From: Amphibalanus amphitrite
Taxonomy: Eukaryota; Arthropoda; Thecostraca; Balanomorpha; Balanidae
Assembly: GCF_019059575.1 (NCBI RefSeq)
Contig: NW_024881868.1
Coordinates: 434,001 to 498,000, forward strand
Direction: 5' to 3'
DNA length: 64,000 bases
The notes below the pieces were generated by a model. It saw only the letters and a program-made list of their open reading frames with translations. It searched no databases and was not told where the DNA came from. Both the position numbers and the translations under genes were made by a program. Below, one piece after another: positions 52,738 through 64,000 of the stretch. Every line of letters starts with the position of its first letter. The first letter of the stretch is position 1.

Positions 52738-53398
52738 TCGGCACCGTCCAGGGAGTCTGATCGTTTTAACATGGGGTAGGCCGGAGGAGGGCAGAAGCAA
52801 AGGCAACTAGCAGCTGGGCGGTCTCATGTTGTATCCGCTCATTTATGTCCAGTGAGACGCATGCCACTTTGTAAGCTTTGTGTGACGAGCGTTCACCAAA
52901 AGTGACGTGAAACAAAATATGATTGGTATAAACGACGGCTAACCTGTGCGCAATACCTAATGTAAATACTTAACTGCGTACATGCGTATATGCATATCTC
53001 AGGTGCATTCATGTTTAAGAAGATGACAATGCCAGTGTAACGAAACCATTGTTTATGTAGCTAAACGAGCGCTTTGACACAAAAAAAAACTTTGCCCAGG
53101 ACATACCGTGATAGGCTGATGCCACATTGACATGTATCCGCAAAGGAGACTGCGCTGCGCGCGCTTATCAAAGTCTACTTGCAAAGTGACTCATGGACGG
53201 AACAAGAGGACGAAGCGGTCCCTGGTGTGATGCCATTGTATTGATATGCCTATAAAATACACATTATTTCAATCAATGCAATGTAACCTCCACCGAGCTT
53301 ATCAGTTTGTCGAGAAAAGGGTACCTACCTACCTAAATATTTTCGCATCATGTCTCGAGGCTGATGCATTGCGTGTTATGGCGGATTCGTGTAAAAGA
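52738..53398 (+). other. 3' flank of the thyroglobulin-domain gene
   Basis: AT-richer than the exons, presumably 3' UTR then spacer. No canonical AATAAA was identified with confidence. Confidence 0.3.
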
Positions 53399-53450
53399 GT
53401 GAGAAAAAGAGAACGAAGGAGAGAGAAAGAGAGAGAGGGAGGGAGGGAGG

Positions 53451-53525
<75 letters not shown>
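53399..53525 (+). repeat. (GA)n microsatellite with (GGGA)n segment
   Basis: Imperfect GA/GAAA start, GGGA units at about 53437-53457, then pure GA to 53524. It is the complement type of the CT tract at 48.5 kb. Confidence 0.95.
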
Positions 53526-53529
<4 letters not shown>

Positions 53530-54574
53530 AGTTCGTACAATGCGCACACCGATGCGTATCTGATTCGTGAACTGTTCGTCAAATATCATTGAACTATGCG
53601 TGAACTACGCGTGAACTACGCTTGTAGGCCTAATATGCGTGTACTAGGAAGTCGTGAGCGGTGCCGCTGCCTCAAAATGGTCGGTGGGAATGTGGTACCC
53701 TCGTTGGTGAATGCAGTAAGAATACGCCCCCCCCCCCCCCCCCCCAAATGGCACAACCTTCCCAGACATATTTGTGTCCAAAAGTCGTGCAAGTGTCAGG
53801 CCGTCTAAACTTTCACCCGGGTAGGAGGCGGCATTTTTAGCCACGCTTAGGTACCAGCTTTTTTGCAGTCGTAGATGTTTAGCCTACGAATGGCTTCCAA
53901 CGCACTCGGTCGAACCAAATGAAAAAACCTTCAATAGTTCCACAGTTGGACCATCCTTTAGGTACTTCAATGGTTGATACTTAGTCAAAGGCGCGAAAGT
54001 ATAAGGCGTTAGAAAGCCAGATACCGCAATAATGCCCCCAGTCAATGGCGGTTACAATGGCCTCATATATTTTAGGTTGATCCACGAAGTACCGACAACA
54101 AAAAAGCACAAAACAACACCAGTGAATGCAGGTGAAACCATCTCCTTCCCGGTCAAAATAGCTTTCGTGGCCGAGCCACTCTCTTCACCTACCTATACCT
54201 AGAGCACCCGAGACCCAGTCAGAAGTCCTTCATTCGAAAAAGTTAGCCGGCGACGCCCAAAAAGGGAGCCACTGCTAAACTGGACGGGTGTGAGAGGGTA
54301 ATGCAATCTGCCGGTCGACAGCCGGGGCTAATTGTTCGATGGGCCCCGGGTGGTCCCGGCGCGACACTCCACTGGAGACGTGCCCGCCCACCCTTCGGAC
54401 CTGAGCTGCGGCTGGAGCAGTTCAAACGACTGCTCAGTGCTCAATACCTGTAGATGTTTCTAAACAGTCTGACGGACGGCTGAATGTGTTGCAGATAAGA
54501 AACCATCGGCCTAACCTGTCCATAACATACCTACTTCCCATACCAAGGGAAAGTAACACATAGGAGGACGGGAC
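53526..54574. other. Unannotated stretch
   Basis: Contains a C-run at 53727-53745. No gene recognised. Confidence 0.25.
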
Positions 54575-54745
54575 CCTTGCCAGGGGGGGGGGGGTTCATG
54601 ACCCCGTCACCGTTTCACATCCATATTGAGCTAGAGATTCGTGAAAAACATGCGTGCTGGCCGCTAGGAGCTAAAGCGAATGGTGTGAAAAATAGAATAG
54701 TTACATTATAAACTCGGGTCAACCGGCGACCTCTGTGACCACAGA
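54575..54745. mobile_element. Decayed left-end fragment of a TTAA/CCC-type element
   Basis: GCCAGGGGGGGGGG, a C-run remnant, then GAGCTAGAGATTCGTGAAAA align with the left end of copies such as 14059-14966 (GAGCTAGAGCTTCGCGGAAA). TTAA and the right side are missing. Confidence 0.4.
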
Positions 54746-55647
54746 CCAAGTCGAAGACCCGAATGTCGGAGTCCAGTTTTCGGCAAACAGGCGCGCACAC
54801 AGGATTTTTGAATGGGGGGCACGACCTTCGAACTGGGCCCCCCATGCCGAAGGGCCCCCCCCCCCCAAAAAAAAAAAATCAGGCCCACGGGGCTATATTT
54901 CGGTTGGTTTGAAGCTTGAGCAATTGGTTTGTCAATGCATGGTAAAACAATTATTTCGGTACCAGCTTAATTTTCAAAACATATATATTTTACGCTAGCA
55001 TGTTTTTTCTCAAATGCGACTCAGAGCCGGTACATATACCTAATCATCTAATTTATTACGTAAAACATTTCATTAATACACATTTTTGCAAGTCCCTCAG
55101 AAATCAGCCCCGGGCAGCGACTGACTGCCGGCCGGCCGACCGACCCCGGGTGGCTAGAAGCAGGGGCTGGTCACTGTTTGGCCCGGATGTGTGGGAGCGG
55201 GAGCAGCACTCCTTTTTCACGTATATTCGCATATTTTTTAGGCACATCGACAATCGACATGAAATGTCATTATATCTGATACGATGCGGGATCACAGACA
55301 GGAGATCCAGCTTATACCTTATATTTAAACCAATGAATCAAATCAACAGGACTATGTACGATGCATGGCGGACACGTACCCAGAATTTCGCCCAAGAGGG
55401 GGTCACCTGCTGGTCACCTGACCCCGGGCCCGCGAGTCACTCGGGGGCCCGGGGTCAGCTCAGGCAAGGATGTTGATCCAGGACCTTTCGATGGGAGGAG
55501 GGAGGCACGGTGCAGGTCCAGTCTCACTGGCAGACGGGTCTCTTTAAAACGGGATCTTTGCATGAGAAAATGTGGGAAATTGGCAAGCAAAAGTATCATT
55601 TATGCCCGAGGAGTGTGCCTAATGTACACTAATGCCTAATTTACATG
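54746..55647. other. Unannotated stretch with a GC hairpin
   Basis: TGACCCCGGGCCC at 55419 and GGGCCCGGGGTCA ending at 55457 form a 13-bp stem. A C-run/A-run occurs at 54857-54879. No gene recognised. Confidence 0.3.
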
Positions 55648-55655
55648 GTATTTTA

Positions 55656-56517
55656 TATGGCTGGGCGCGTTCCTCGATTTTCGGTAGTGCGTTAGCGTTC
55701 CTGCGTTCCTCCGGCCGCGGTTAGTGCGTTCCTGGAATAGCGTTCCTCAATTTTTTTTCGCTCGGTGCGTTAGCGTTCCTGCGTTCCTGCGTCCCAAACT
55801 GTTATCCCGTATTGTATTCTGGCTCTACCAAGCAGCAAATCATACCAAAATCAGTGCAACGCAACACTGTAGCGGACAAAGTAGGCAAATCGCGCCAGTC
55901 CAACACTACAGGCGTGTTCTTCACAACCGAAGTCGTGGACAAAGAAATACCGCCGAACCACGCGGCGCGGGCCTAACCAAACACGGGGCGAATCGATCAC
56001 AGAATACCTACCCAGAATGGCGACGCGAGGCCGAAAAGCAGCTCGACATCTCTTTTCCGAATCGAATATCTGAAATACGTTTTACCAATATCATCCGTAG
56101 GGTTTTCAACAAAAATACGACCTGCTTAAAAACAATAGTTAAGTTGAAAGATGTATCTAAGTAAAAGTTATCATATTTACTTTACACATTTCATGCCTGA
56201 AACCGAATCGAATAGTGAACATCACCACTAAATCTAACCAAGCCTTCCTCGATTCGACCGACAAGTGGCGCCTCTACCGGCAAACACACGTACTCGAGTT
56301 TCAAACATTTGACACAGAGGTCATTGGCAGCAATATGATTTTTCGGGTGGTTCCGCAAGAACGCAGGAACGCTTCAAAATTTCGGGTGGTGCGTTCCTCT
56401 TACTTACGTTCCTTTGAAAAACTTTGCGTTCCTGCGTTCTTGCGTTCCTAAAAAGGGCGGTGCGTACGTACGGAAGAACGCAGGAACGTACTAAAGGAAC
56501 TCACTTGCCCAGCTCTG
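55656..56517. mobile_element. hAT-type non-autonomous element with GCGTTCCT repeats
   Basis: Flanked by the 8-bp duplication GTATTTTA (55648-55655 and 56518-56525). Ends TATGGCTGGGCGCGT and, on the other strand, CAGAGCTGGGCAAGT. The word GCGTTCCT is repeated many times near both ends (55668-55790 and 56390-56500), typical of subterminal transposase-binding repeats. The 146-codon frame inside shows no transposase motif. Confidence 0.75.
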
Positions 56518-56525
56518 GTATTTTA

Positions 56526-57229
56526 CGAGCGAGCGAAGCGAGCGAGCTCCTCAGAGTCACCGGTGTGTGGCGCGCTCAGAGGTGCCAGTGAAAGGCCGTC
56601 AGATGCGCTGGTGTTGGGTCCTCACAGGCGCCGTTGCGGGGTCTTAGGGCTTAGAGACACTGGTGGGGCCATCATTGGCATGTGTGTGGCCCTGCAAAAT
56701 GGCCTGCAAGTGGAAAGTGGCCCGTCATAGGCTGGCAAGGACACTCGGAGGCTGGTAAGAGGCCTCAGAGTCACTGGTACGTGGCCCTCAGAGGCGTCGG
56801 TGTGGGGACTCTCAGAGCCGCCGATGGATGCGCTGGTGGGGGTCCCTTGGAGGTGGGGCGAGGGGCCTCGCAGTTGCCGTTGTGGGTGCCTTTAGAAACA
56901 CTGGTGTGGACCGTGTGTCTATCACAGACGGATGTGGAGCCATAGCAGCCAATCCCTCGTTGGCCGTTACTAGGGCCCTGAGCGGCCGGCGAGGTCTCTC
57001 AGAAGCCGGCATTGGGCCTTTATGAAGATAATTGTGGCTACATAGGAGCCAGTCCCCCCACAAGCCCTGTGGTGTCCTTCCGAGTTGAAGTGCGGCCAGC
57101 GCGAACCCTCTGCTACCAACTGGCGCCGCAGGGCCCCTCGGTTTTGAAGGAACCCTAAACCCGAGAACGGGCACGTACCCCCTCGCTCCCTTGCTATGTC
57201 ACTGAATCCAAGTGATGGGACCCTTTAGG
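56526..57229. other. Degenerate repetitive stretch
   Basis: Loose repeats of the type GGTGTGGNNCCTCAGAG(G/T)C about every 40-60 bp at 56560-57000. Open frames arise from the repeat rather than from a gene. Confidence 0.35.
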
Positions 57230-57966
57230 TAATCAGGGGCGTTTCAGATGACCAGGGGTTTTCAATTGATCAGGGGCCCACCAGGTGACCATGGGCCCCT
57301 CTGGTAACCAGGCGCCCCTTAAGTAACCAGGGACCCCATCAATAACCAGGGCCCCTCAGTAAACGGGGGCCACTCAGGTAAGTGTAGGAGTCCCGCAGAT
57401 AACCAGGGCCGGCAAGGTTTCTCAGGTCCGTTTTTTGACAAGGCTCTTATTGACTCAGGTGCGAGCCCTTTGCCATCAGCAGAGGGCCCTTTCAAGCCTT
57501 TTGAGGGCCGTTTAACGTCTCTTGAGTTCCCATTGAGGCCTTCTAAGGGTCCTTTGAGCAGTCGAGGGGCCTTTAAGGCCTTTTGAGAGCCTCTTGAGTC
57601 AGCTGAGGACCGTTGGACGCCAGCTGAGGATCGTTTGTGGGCCTTCTGATGGCCATTAGACGCCAATGGATGACCCTCTGACACCAACTGGGGCCCTCTG
57701 ACACCAGCTAAGGGCACTTTAAGTTTGACGCTAGCTCAGGGCCCTCTGACATTAGCTGGGGGGGGGGGCTCTCTGACGCTAGCTCAAGGCCCTTTGACAA
57801 TTTGACCAAATGGTTTAAGGCCTTCTGAGGGCCCCTTGAGGTCTTCTAAGGCCCCTTGAGGCTTTTTGAGGGCCGCTTGACGCCAGCTGAGGACCGTTTG
57901 AGGCCTTCTGATGGCCATTTGGCGCCAGCTGGGGGCCCTCTGTCACCAGCTAAGGACCCTTTAGAG
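57230..57966. repeat. Degenerate GC-rich minisatellite, left part
   Basis: First AACCAGGGGCCCC-type units (57230-57410), then units of about 20-30 bp of the type GAGGCCTTTTGAGGGCC and GACGCCAGCTGAGGGCC (57470-57960). The array stops at the hAT element and resumes at 59465. Confidence 0.6.
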
Positions 57967-58172
57967 CAGTGGTCGGCAGGTCATTCGGGGTCGTGCCCCC
58001 TTTTTGGGCGCCAGGCAGGGCCATTACCCCCACCTACCAGACCCCATTGCTGACACAACCAAGTCTACTGAAATTCCATACCGTCCTGGGACTCTTTGGG
58101 TATTTCTGCATTTCCAATGCATCAAATTTAAAACATGACACTTCCTCCACAAAACATTTAATACCAATATCC

Positions 58173-58335
58173 CAGTAGCGGCGGAACACCTTCAATTAAG
58201 GGGGAGGGGGGGGGGGGGGGGCACTGCCGACTTTTGGTCCCATTCTTGCCATGCAACGCCCATAGGGCTAATGTTAAAATGCAAAAATCAAAGGGGGCAC
58301 GGTGCCCCGGTGCCCTCCCCGTTCCACCGCCTATG
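58173..58335. mobile_element. Short hAT-like MITE, copy 2
   Basis: CAGTAGCGGCGGAAC and GTTCCACCGCCTATG ends, collinear with copy 1 at 20643-20797 and carrying an expanded G-run (58201-58220). No matching duplication on the flanks. Confidence 0.5.
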
Positions 58336-58348
58336 CAGTATACCCCAT

Positions 58349-58987
58349 TTAACCCTTGTACGTATAGGGGCGGCGGGTGGTTTTTCGTTAAAAGCTCACG
58401 TAAAAGGCATTGGATCACGACCAAATTGTACCCTCGAACCCATCATTTATTTTTTTTTACCAGCCCGGAAAATATCATGACCTTAGACCAGTTTTACCAA
58501 CAGAAAAATAACCGCCCATGCCGGAATTTTTGCCTCAAGACCGCTTCACATACGGAGCGTAAACGCGATGGGCACGTAAGCGGATAGGGCTTTACCGTTT
58601 ACGCTCCATATGTGAAACGATCTTGACTTTAGGCAAAAAATTCCGGCAGGCGGCTATTTTTCTGTTGGTAAAACTGGCCTCTGGACCCGGCATAATGACC
58701 GCTGGCTTATGAGCTTTTCCTGGAGATCATCTTGAGCCATAAAATCTCACTTCAAGAAAGTATAGCGGGTCCCGATTTTCTCGACACTTATCATTGCCCT
58801 CTTGAATGAGACGGAATGACCAAGGACCTTAAAAATGGGCAGCAGCGGCTTCCTATTGTCACGGGTAGCACGCTCGTCTTTTTTATGCACAGCTCCATCT
58901 CAGAGTCCGAGAGGCCGCGGGGGTCCGATCGACTCCTCCCCCTTACGTTAGCGGCTGTGGAAACGCCAACAGACGGGCGACGGTTAA
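58349..58987. mobile_element. Shortened TTAA/CCC-type element with an internal hairpin
   Basis: TTAACCCTTGTACGTATAGG at 58349 and GGGCGACGGTTAA ending at 58987. The right part matches other copies (GACCTTAAAA, CACGCTCGT...). An inverted repeat with arms about 58488-58570 and 58597-58679 (CCAGTTTTACCAACAGAAAA and its complement) lies inside. Confidence 0.5.
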
Positions 58988-59464
58988 AAGTTGCAGCTTC
59001 TTTTGTACGACTGTACGGAGGGGTGAAATGGTGAGGCGAGCAGGTACGGGGACCCGCAGTTGCTACTGTACAGCGACCCTGAGTAAATTGTCCCAGCACC
59101 CTCACAGGGAACAACGAAAAGCTGTCAGAGGGCACGCACAGAAAACCTCAGCTGCTCTTTTACACGGACCGACAGTCGATATCAATGTTATCGGTCGTTA
59201 CTGGACAGGACAGACGGCTAGAGTTAGGGTTCGTGTACAGAAGCAACTGCGGGTCCCCGTACGTGAAAATTGGTATCTAATCAATGTGTGCTGTGCCTTT
59301 GGCCTGGGCTAATCTTTGAATCCTGGGATGCAACAGTCACGATGGCTCCATCACTGGAGCTACAAACTCTAAAAAGATAGGCTTTCTCAGAATCCCTCAT
59401 TACCCCCACCGAAAGGGCTCCATTACCCCCAAAGGGGGCATGCCCCACCATTTGCCGACCCCTG

Positions 59465-59640
59465 CTTTAGAGCCTTCGGAGAGCCATTTGACGCAAGGGC
59501 ATGGCCCTCTGACGCCAGCTCAGGGATCTTTGACACCCTTTAAGGCCTTCTGACGTCCGTTTGACGTTAGCTGAGGGCCCTTTGAGGCTATCTGAGGGCC
59601 CTTTAAAGCGCCATCTGAGAGTCCCGGCCTTCGGCCGCCT
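59465..59640. repeat. Degenerate minisatellite, right part
   Basis: The same GACGCCAGCTCAGGG / GAGGGCCCTTTGAGG units as at 57470-57960 resume directly after the hAT duplication, showing the two were once one array. Confidence 0.6.
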
Positions 59641-60915
59641 CAAATGGGCCCCTTCCTTCTAGTTGGGCCCCCCAACTCGAATGGGGGGGCACGGGCCCGT
59701 GTGCCCCCCCCCCTTGTGTGCGCCCTTGTCGGCAAATAACTTCAAAAAGCTCTCCCATAGGGTTTGACCCATGATGGTTTGACGAGTTTATCATACCTCG
59801 TTGTGTCAAATGATATGGGCAAAGACATCGCCTGGGAAAAGGTCAATCAAAGCTTCGATCTCAGGTCAATATCAGGGCAAATTCAGATACCTAGGTAAGA
59901 GAGACAGGTAAGACAGGATGATGAGGTCTACATTTCATTCGATTTGAAACATAAGCAACCACCCGCCAAAGTGCAGAGGAGGAGTCAGTGACGATACGAC
60001 GGAATCTGTCTTCGGCCGGACACAGTGAGACCCGACACCGCCCCGCCGACGGCTGTGCAGGAACGATCGGCATCCACAGCAATCACTGCACTGACAGCCT
60101 CGTCATCCAGCAGACAGAGATTGGCTGACGCAAAACGATAATCTGAACCGAATAGCGGGACCGAAGCGGGACGAGTTCCCGCACAGCAATTTCAGCTGTT
60201 TAGTCTGACCCGGAGTTGCAGTTTGCGCGTCACAGCACTAACTGCTGTAATTTACCGAGGTGGGGGTGGGGGGTGGGGGAGGGGGAGATCGGTGAAGATG
60301 GCGACCGCCGCGACCGCAACAACACACAGCTCCGGTCAATTCTATTTTTACCTCGTCAGACCTGAAAAGGGCCCGCTTCATTACCTGGTCGATTTGTTTG
60401 CTAATAAATCCCGAACACGCTCCAAAACGGCGCTCACACCAAATTTAAAAAAAAAAATGACCAGCAATGAACAAAACATTAGCCTAGTTTACCAACAGGC
60501 TAAGAGTGAAGCAGTGTGCCTGAGAGAAGAATGGTAAATGATAACAATAACACGTCAAATGTATATCGAGATACACAAAGCTTGTCCGACGTTCGGTCGT
60601 TTTTCGTAACGTCCGTCAGCCACGGGAGACTGCAGCATCGCCAGTCGCCCGTCACCGCGGCTAGGGCCTTGGTCGCGGCTACCCACCTGAACCTCTATCC
60701 GCTCCGCAGTCGGTCTGCCGGACGCTCTCTCGGCTCAGCGATATTTACACAGCGACACGTTACAGCGGCCAGCGCCACGTATTGTGGTGGCCACAGGTGG
60801 ACCGGGGAGAGTAATTGTGGCCACAACTGCGGCAGCGGTAACGAGCCAGCCGCCTTTCCTTTCTGGCCTCCCCGCCGCGCCGCAAAACGGCGTTGGGGTG
60901 GGTGGGAGCCTTAGA
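59641..60915. other. Unannotated stretch ending in a GC-rich block
   Basis: Includes GGGCC/GGGGGGG-rich sequence near 59640-59730 and a GC-rich region at 60580-60905. No gene recognised. Confidence 0.25.
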
Positions 60916-60947
60916 TATAAAGACGGTGCCGTAGGCGTTCCACAGTT
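60915..60947 (+). promoter_or_regulatory. Possible core promoter (TATA plus initiator)
   Basis: ATATAAAG at 60915-60922 follows a GC-rich block; TCCACAGTTAC lies about 25 bp downstream. No downstream coding exon could be supported, so this is tentative. Confidence 0.2.
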
Positions 60948-61307
60948 ACGCTAACCTTTGCAGATATTGGGAATGATGACAAGGTTATCATCTCTATGTT
61001 GTATAACATCGGAATAGACCTATAGTGACAATACGCAACAAAATACGTTGAGCGAATGTAAAAAAAAATCCTCAAACACATCTCACTGTCATAAACAGAC
61101 CAGGAATACAGACTCATAATAAATGTATTATTCATATCACGATTAATAAAATAGCACCACTGTCTATCATCTCCATTCCGCATTCATCCAGCACCGAGAT
61201 AAACCTCAGCACAGACATGACTTGGCACGATCGTCGCCACATTGGCACCCCGGTGTGTACCATCATTGCTGGAGCGGAGGACCAGCGTCACCTCTGGTAC
61301 ACTATGC

Positions 61308-61473
61308 GTCTGTTCCAGTCGCACTTTCTAACACCTCTAAACTCCTCCAAGATTGCTTCCCTGTTCCAGTGGCAGCTGTAGCCCCTACAAAGCCAAGGAT
61401 GGCCAAGCTCCAACCTCCTCTATCTTGCTCTTGGAGGAGTTTAGAGGTGTTAGGAAGTGCGACTGGAACAGAC
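61308..61473. repeat. Inverted repeat with 46-nt arms
   Basis: GTCTGTTCCAGTCGCACTTT at 61308 and its complement AAGTGCGACTGGAACAGAC ending at 61473, nearly perfect over about 46 nt with a loop of about 75 nt. No flanking duplication was seen. Could be a small MITE or a hairpin RNA locus. Confidence 0.6.
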
Positions 61474-64000
61474 CCTATAACACAGTACTGACCGTTACCT
61501 TCAGGGTCACTCACTGTACAGTGCGGGCGAGAGCTCACAACAACACTGCAGCGAGCTCCGGAGCAGAGAATAATGTTGGGGTTGACACACTAGCCGTCCC
61601 GGGCAGAGGCTACTGTAGTGCGTTATGTCAGCCGCTCCAAGAAAGAAGCCCAAGTAGAGGTTCGTGCGTCAAAAATCCACGTGCAAAGGTTTCTTGCTGG
61701 GCAAATCCGTCATCCACCCAGGGCACAGGTTACGGCGGTTACGGCCCTATATATGGCCTTGGTTACGGCACAGTGCACCAAGCCAGGCCAGTCACCCTGT
61801 GTAGAGGCTATATGGACCGCCGCCGGGTCAGCCGCTGTCGTGAGCTGAGGGCAGACATGTAGGCTCGATCAGATAGGCTGAATCTGCAGACCGCAGGTGG
61901 AGGATAACACACAGGCACTATCTACACCACCCGCAGGCGGACAGGCAGACAAGCAGTCAGGGAGCAGAGAGGCATTGCCACCAATGTGCAGTGATCACAG
62001 AGCAAAATGGCAGTTCAGGCAGGCCACTACCCCAAATCGGGCTACAGGCGACCGGCAGTCAGTGTGCACACCTAGAGAACAAACGTGCGGGCTAGATAAT
62101 AGTGGCAAAATTAGGCATCACATCTGTGCACGGGAGTCCGTTAATGGTGCTGGGTTTAACTAGGCTGCATCAGCATCCCAAAAAAGCAATTTCACAACGC
62201 GATCTGAAAAGCAGGCAGCTTCGGAAAGACGGAGTTAGTGGGGGGAATCCCGAAGCATAACAGGTTATAAAACACGCTAATTTCAGCCCCTAACTATACA
62301 GTTGACCTACTCAACTCAGCTTCGAGGGATGCAGCCCCGAGTATGACAGGGCAAACAGGGCGGGGCAAACACCCGGCACACTGCAGCGGTGCGGAGGTGA
62401 CATTAGTGATCAGCAAGGTTCTGCACCATCGGTCGGAGCTGGCAAAATCCAGGGAGCAGAATGCAGACAGGCAAGGGACGGAATGCAACCGATAGTCGGC
62501 ATACAAAGGAGAGAGGGGAAAGGGACAAGTGGGTGGTCAGACTGAGGGGTACGGAAGACCTGCGGCGATTCAAAAATGTTCACCTGGATGGACCTAGAGA
62601 TAGCTCCGAACTGGTCGACCACCGTCGCCTACCCCAGCTGCCACTTCAGACACACGCGGCCACAAGGAGAGGTATGTATTGGCAGCACGGTCCTGGCGGG
62701 CGGCGAGGACATCGCGCGGTCCGCTGGTCTCGGGACTACACGGGACCAATGGTCCGACAGGTACCGACCAACATTGCCGCCAAGGTTACAGGGGAAACAA
62801 CACAGATGCGACATACGCACAACTACCGCTCAAGAAGTGACTTCCTTCTTGTGACACTATTTTGATTAATGTGTAACACACAAATATCATACATCAGCAC
62901 CTGCAGCACGACTATATTTGTTAGCAGACATATATAACATGAACGGCGGTAGGAAGGGACGATAGAATCGGAGTTAGTTGAGTCCTCGGGAGTCTGACTG
63001 AGAATGGAGGGGCACATGATGCGGCAACTGTGATATGGATAGTTACCCTGCGGCAGGTAGAATGCGCCTGAGCCTAGACTGAACGCTATACCGAGGGAAG
63101 GACAGGCTGTTACTGAGACACACTGAACGTATCACTGAGGAAGCACCAGATGAGTAGTGTACGCAGTATGTACGTTAGTATTCTGAATTAGCCGATTGGA
63201 GCTGGACTGGCTGCCTGTCACGTATGACAGTTCTGGCGGCGTGCCGCAGTGTCGCTCTGGGAAATCGATGGCCGATGCGGCCCGACTCGCCGGCTGCCAG
63301 CACCTCGGGCAGCTCGGCTGACTCGGAGAGACATCCTACGACAACAGCCGGCGCCGGGAGCCAATCACGGCGGCCGCCGGCGCCGGCCCGGACCGCATAC
63401 CTCGGGCAGCCACGCCCAGATGATCGTCCACATATATCGGAGTATTGCTCTGAAGTGGCAAACAAAAAACCGCCAGCCTCCCGCCGTCCGTCCGACCACG
63501 TTCCAGGATCAGATTATCACAATTGTAGCCCCATCAGCCCAGTAATCGGCTATCTTAGCGAGACGATAATAGTTTCAGCTGAGGGACAAAACAAACGCGG
63601 GCGTGTACCACTACAGTGCCGCCCTCTCTCGTGACGTTTGCACTCCTAAACGTCAGCTATTTCTGGGGACAGACAACAGGCATGCACACTCACATACACG
63701 CACACACAAACCCAGAGGCGCCCGGCTGTCGAGTCACGTCACCGAACACTGTCAACCCTGAGAGATCTGACCGCCTCGCTGACTGGAAGGGCGCAACACT
63801 GAACGGAGGGGGAGGGCGGCCACCAGTCTGAACCTGCAGGCTGCAAAATCGCCGTGTCGCCAGTCACACAGGCAGCTTCTCGGGTTAAACCGGTTACATG
63901 ATCGGGCTCTGTGGAACAGCCTAACGTCCGGAGTCCCGTCTCAAAGCAGCGACTAGAACTGAAGCCTGCGGGGACTCGGACGCAGTGTAACGAACCAGAC
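61474..64000. other. Unannotated end of the window
   Basis: Moderate GC with a GC-rich block at 63220-63420. Overlapping frames in several directions look like base-composition artefacts. No gene, RNA or transposon recognised. Confidence 0.25.

Larger units (their letters stand above)
57967..59464. mobile_element. hAT element inserted in the minisatellite, carrying nested elements
   Basis: Ends CAGTGGTCGGCAGGTCATT and, on the other strand, CAGGGGTCGGCAAATGGTG, flanked by CTTTAGAG (57959-57966 and 59465-59472), an exact 8-bp duplication. Inside are a short hAT-like MITE (58173-58335) and a TTAA element (58349-58987). No transposase frame was recognised. Confidence 0.8.

Noticed and set aside
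53329-53589. Ser/Leu-rich protein on the minus strand
   Set aside because: Translation of a GA/CT microsatellite.
56682-57717. Several open frames of 65-130 codons
   Set aside because: They follow degenerate GC-rich repeats and appear on both strands.
61353-61862. Frame with a Gly/Tyr-rich stretch (GYGGYGPIYGLGYG)
   Set aside because: No signal peptide or upstream exon, and the first part overlaps an inverted repeat; likely chance.

Overview
The window is nuclear DNA from an animal, most likely an arthropod and perhaps a crustacean. Genes are split by GT-AG introns, exons are GC-rich, gene-free DNA is AT-richer and full of transposons, and core promoters look like TATA plus initiator. There are no bacterial operons, ribosome-binding sites or CRISPR arrays. 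Placement below arthropod level is a guess.

Four protein-coding genes can be supported by joining exons by hand. (1) 2918-5632 (+): a secreted protein of about 440 aa with many N-glycosylation sequons and a repetitive beta-strand pattern, not recognised further. (2) 13332-6500 (-): a complete four-exon DHX16/Prp2 DEAH-box spliceosomal helicase of 1068 aa. Genes 1 and 2 are convergent. (3) 37934-36857 (-): a two-exon candidate prepropeptide of 131 aa with a signal peptide, a four-cysteine peptide excised between two KR sites, and a possible amidated ...GRIF peptide. This is the most interesting coding feature. (4) 47063-52737 (+): a seven-exon secreted protein of about 457 aa with four thyroglobulin type-1 domains (thyropin-like).

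Most of the rest is mobile DNA. The dominant class is a set of short (0.6-1.2 kb) non-autonomous elements flanked by TTAA, with ends reading CCC...GGG as in piggyBac-type transposons. Just inside each end lies a G-run/C-run hairpin, and the interiors are loaded with GGTCA/TGACC pentamer arrays and TGACGTCA palindromes. More than a dozen copies or fragments occur. They are often nested (17026-20535 holds two others; 21190-25092 holds three) or chained through shared TTAA sites (30928-33600). Other elements include a Harbinger-like element with a TTA duplication (844-2031), hAT-type elements with 8-bp duplications (20643-20797, 49027-49419, 55656-56517, 57967-59464), a TA-flanked mini-element (45189-45417), TTAA elements with AGGGAC ends (34077-35739), a 2-kb foldback element (39728-41689), and a perfect 225-bp palindrome (38034-38258) about 100 bp upstream of the candidate neuropeptide start codon.

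Layout: 1-2031 nested transposons; 2.0-13.4 kb two convergent genes; 13.4-26.9 kb transposon cluster; 26.9-36.8 kb sparse sequence plus transposon chain; 36.8-38.0 kb neuropeptide-like gene; 38-45.4 kb palindromes and inverted-repeat elements; 45.6-52.8 kb the thyroglobulin-domain gene with insertions in its introns; 53-64 kb microsatellite, hAT elements, a degenerate minisatellite and unannotated sequence. No transposase gene was recognised, so the elements here probably depend on enzymes encoded elsewhere.
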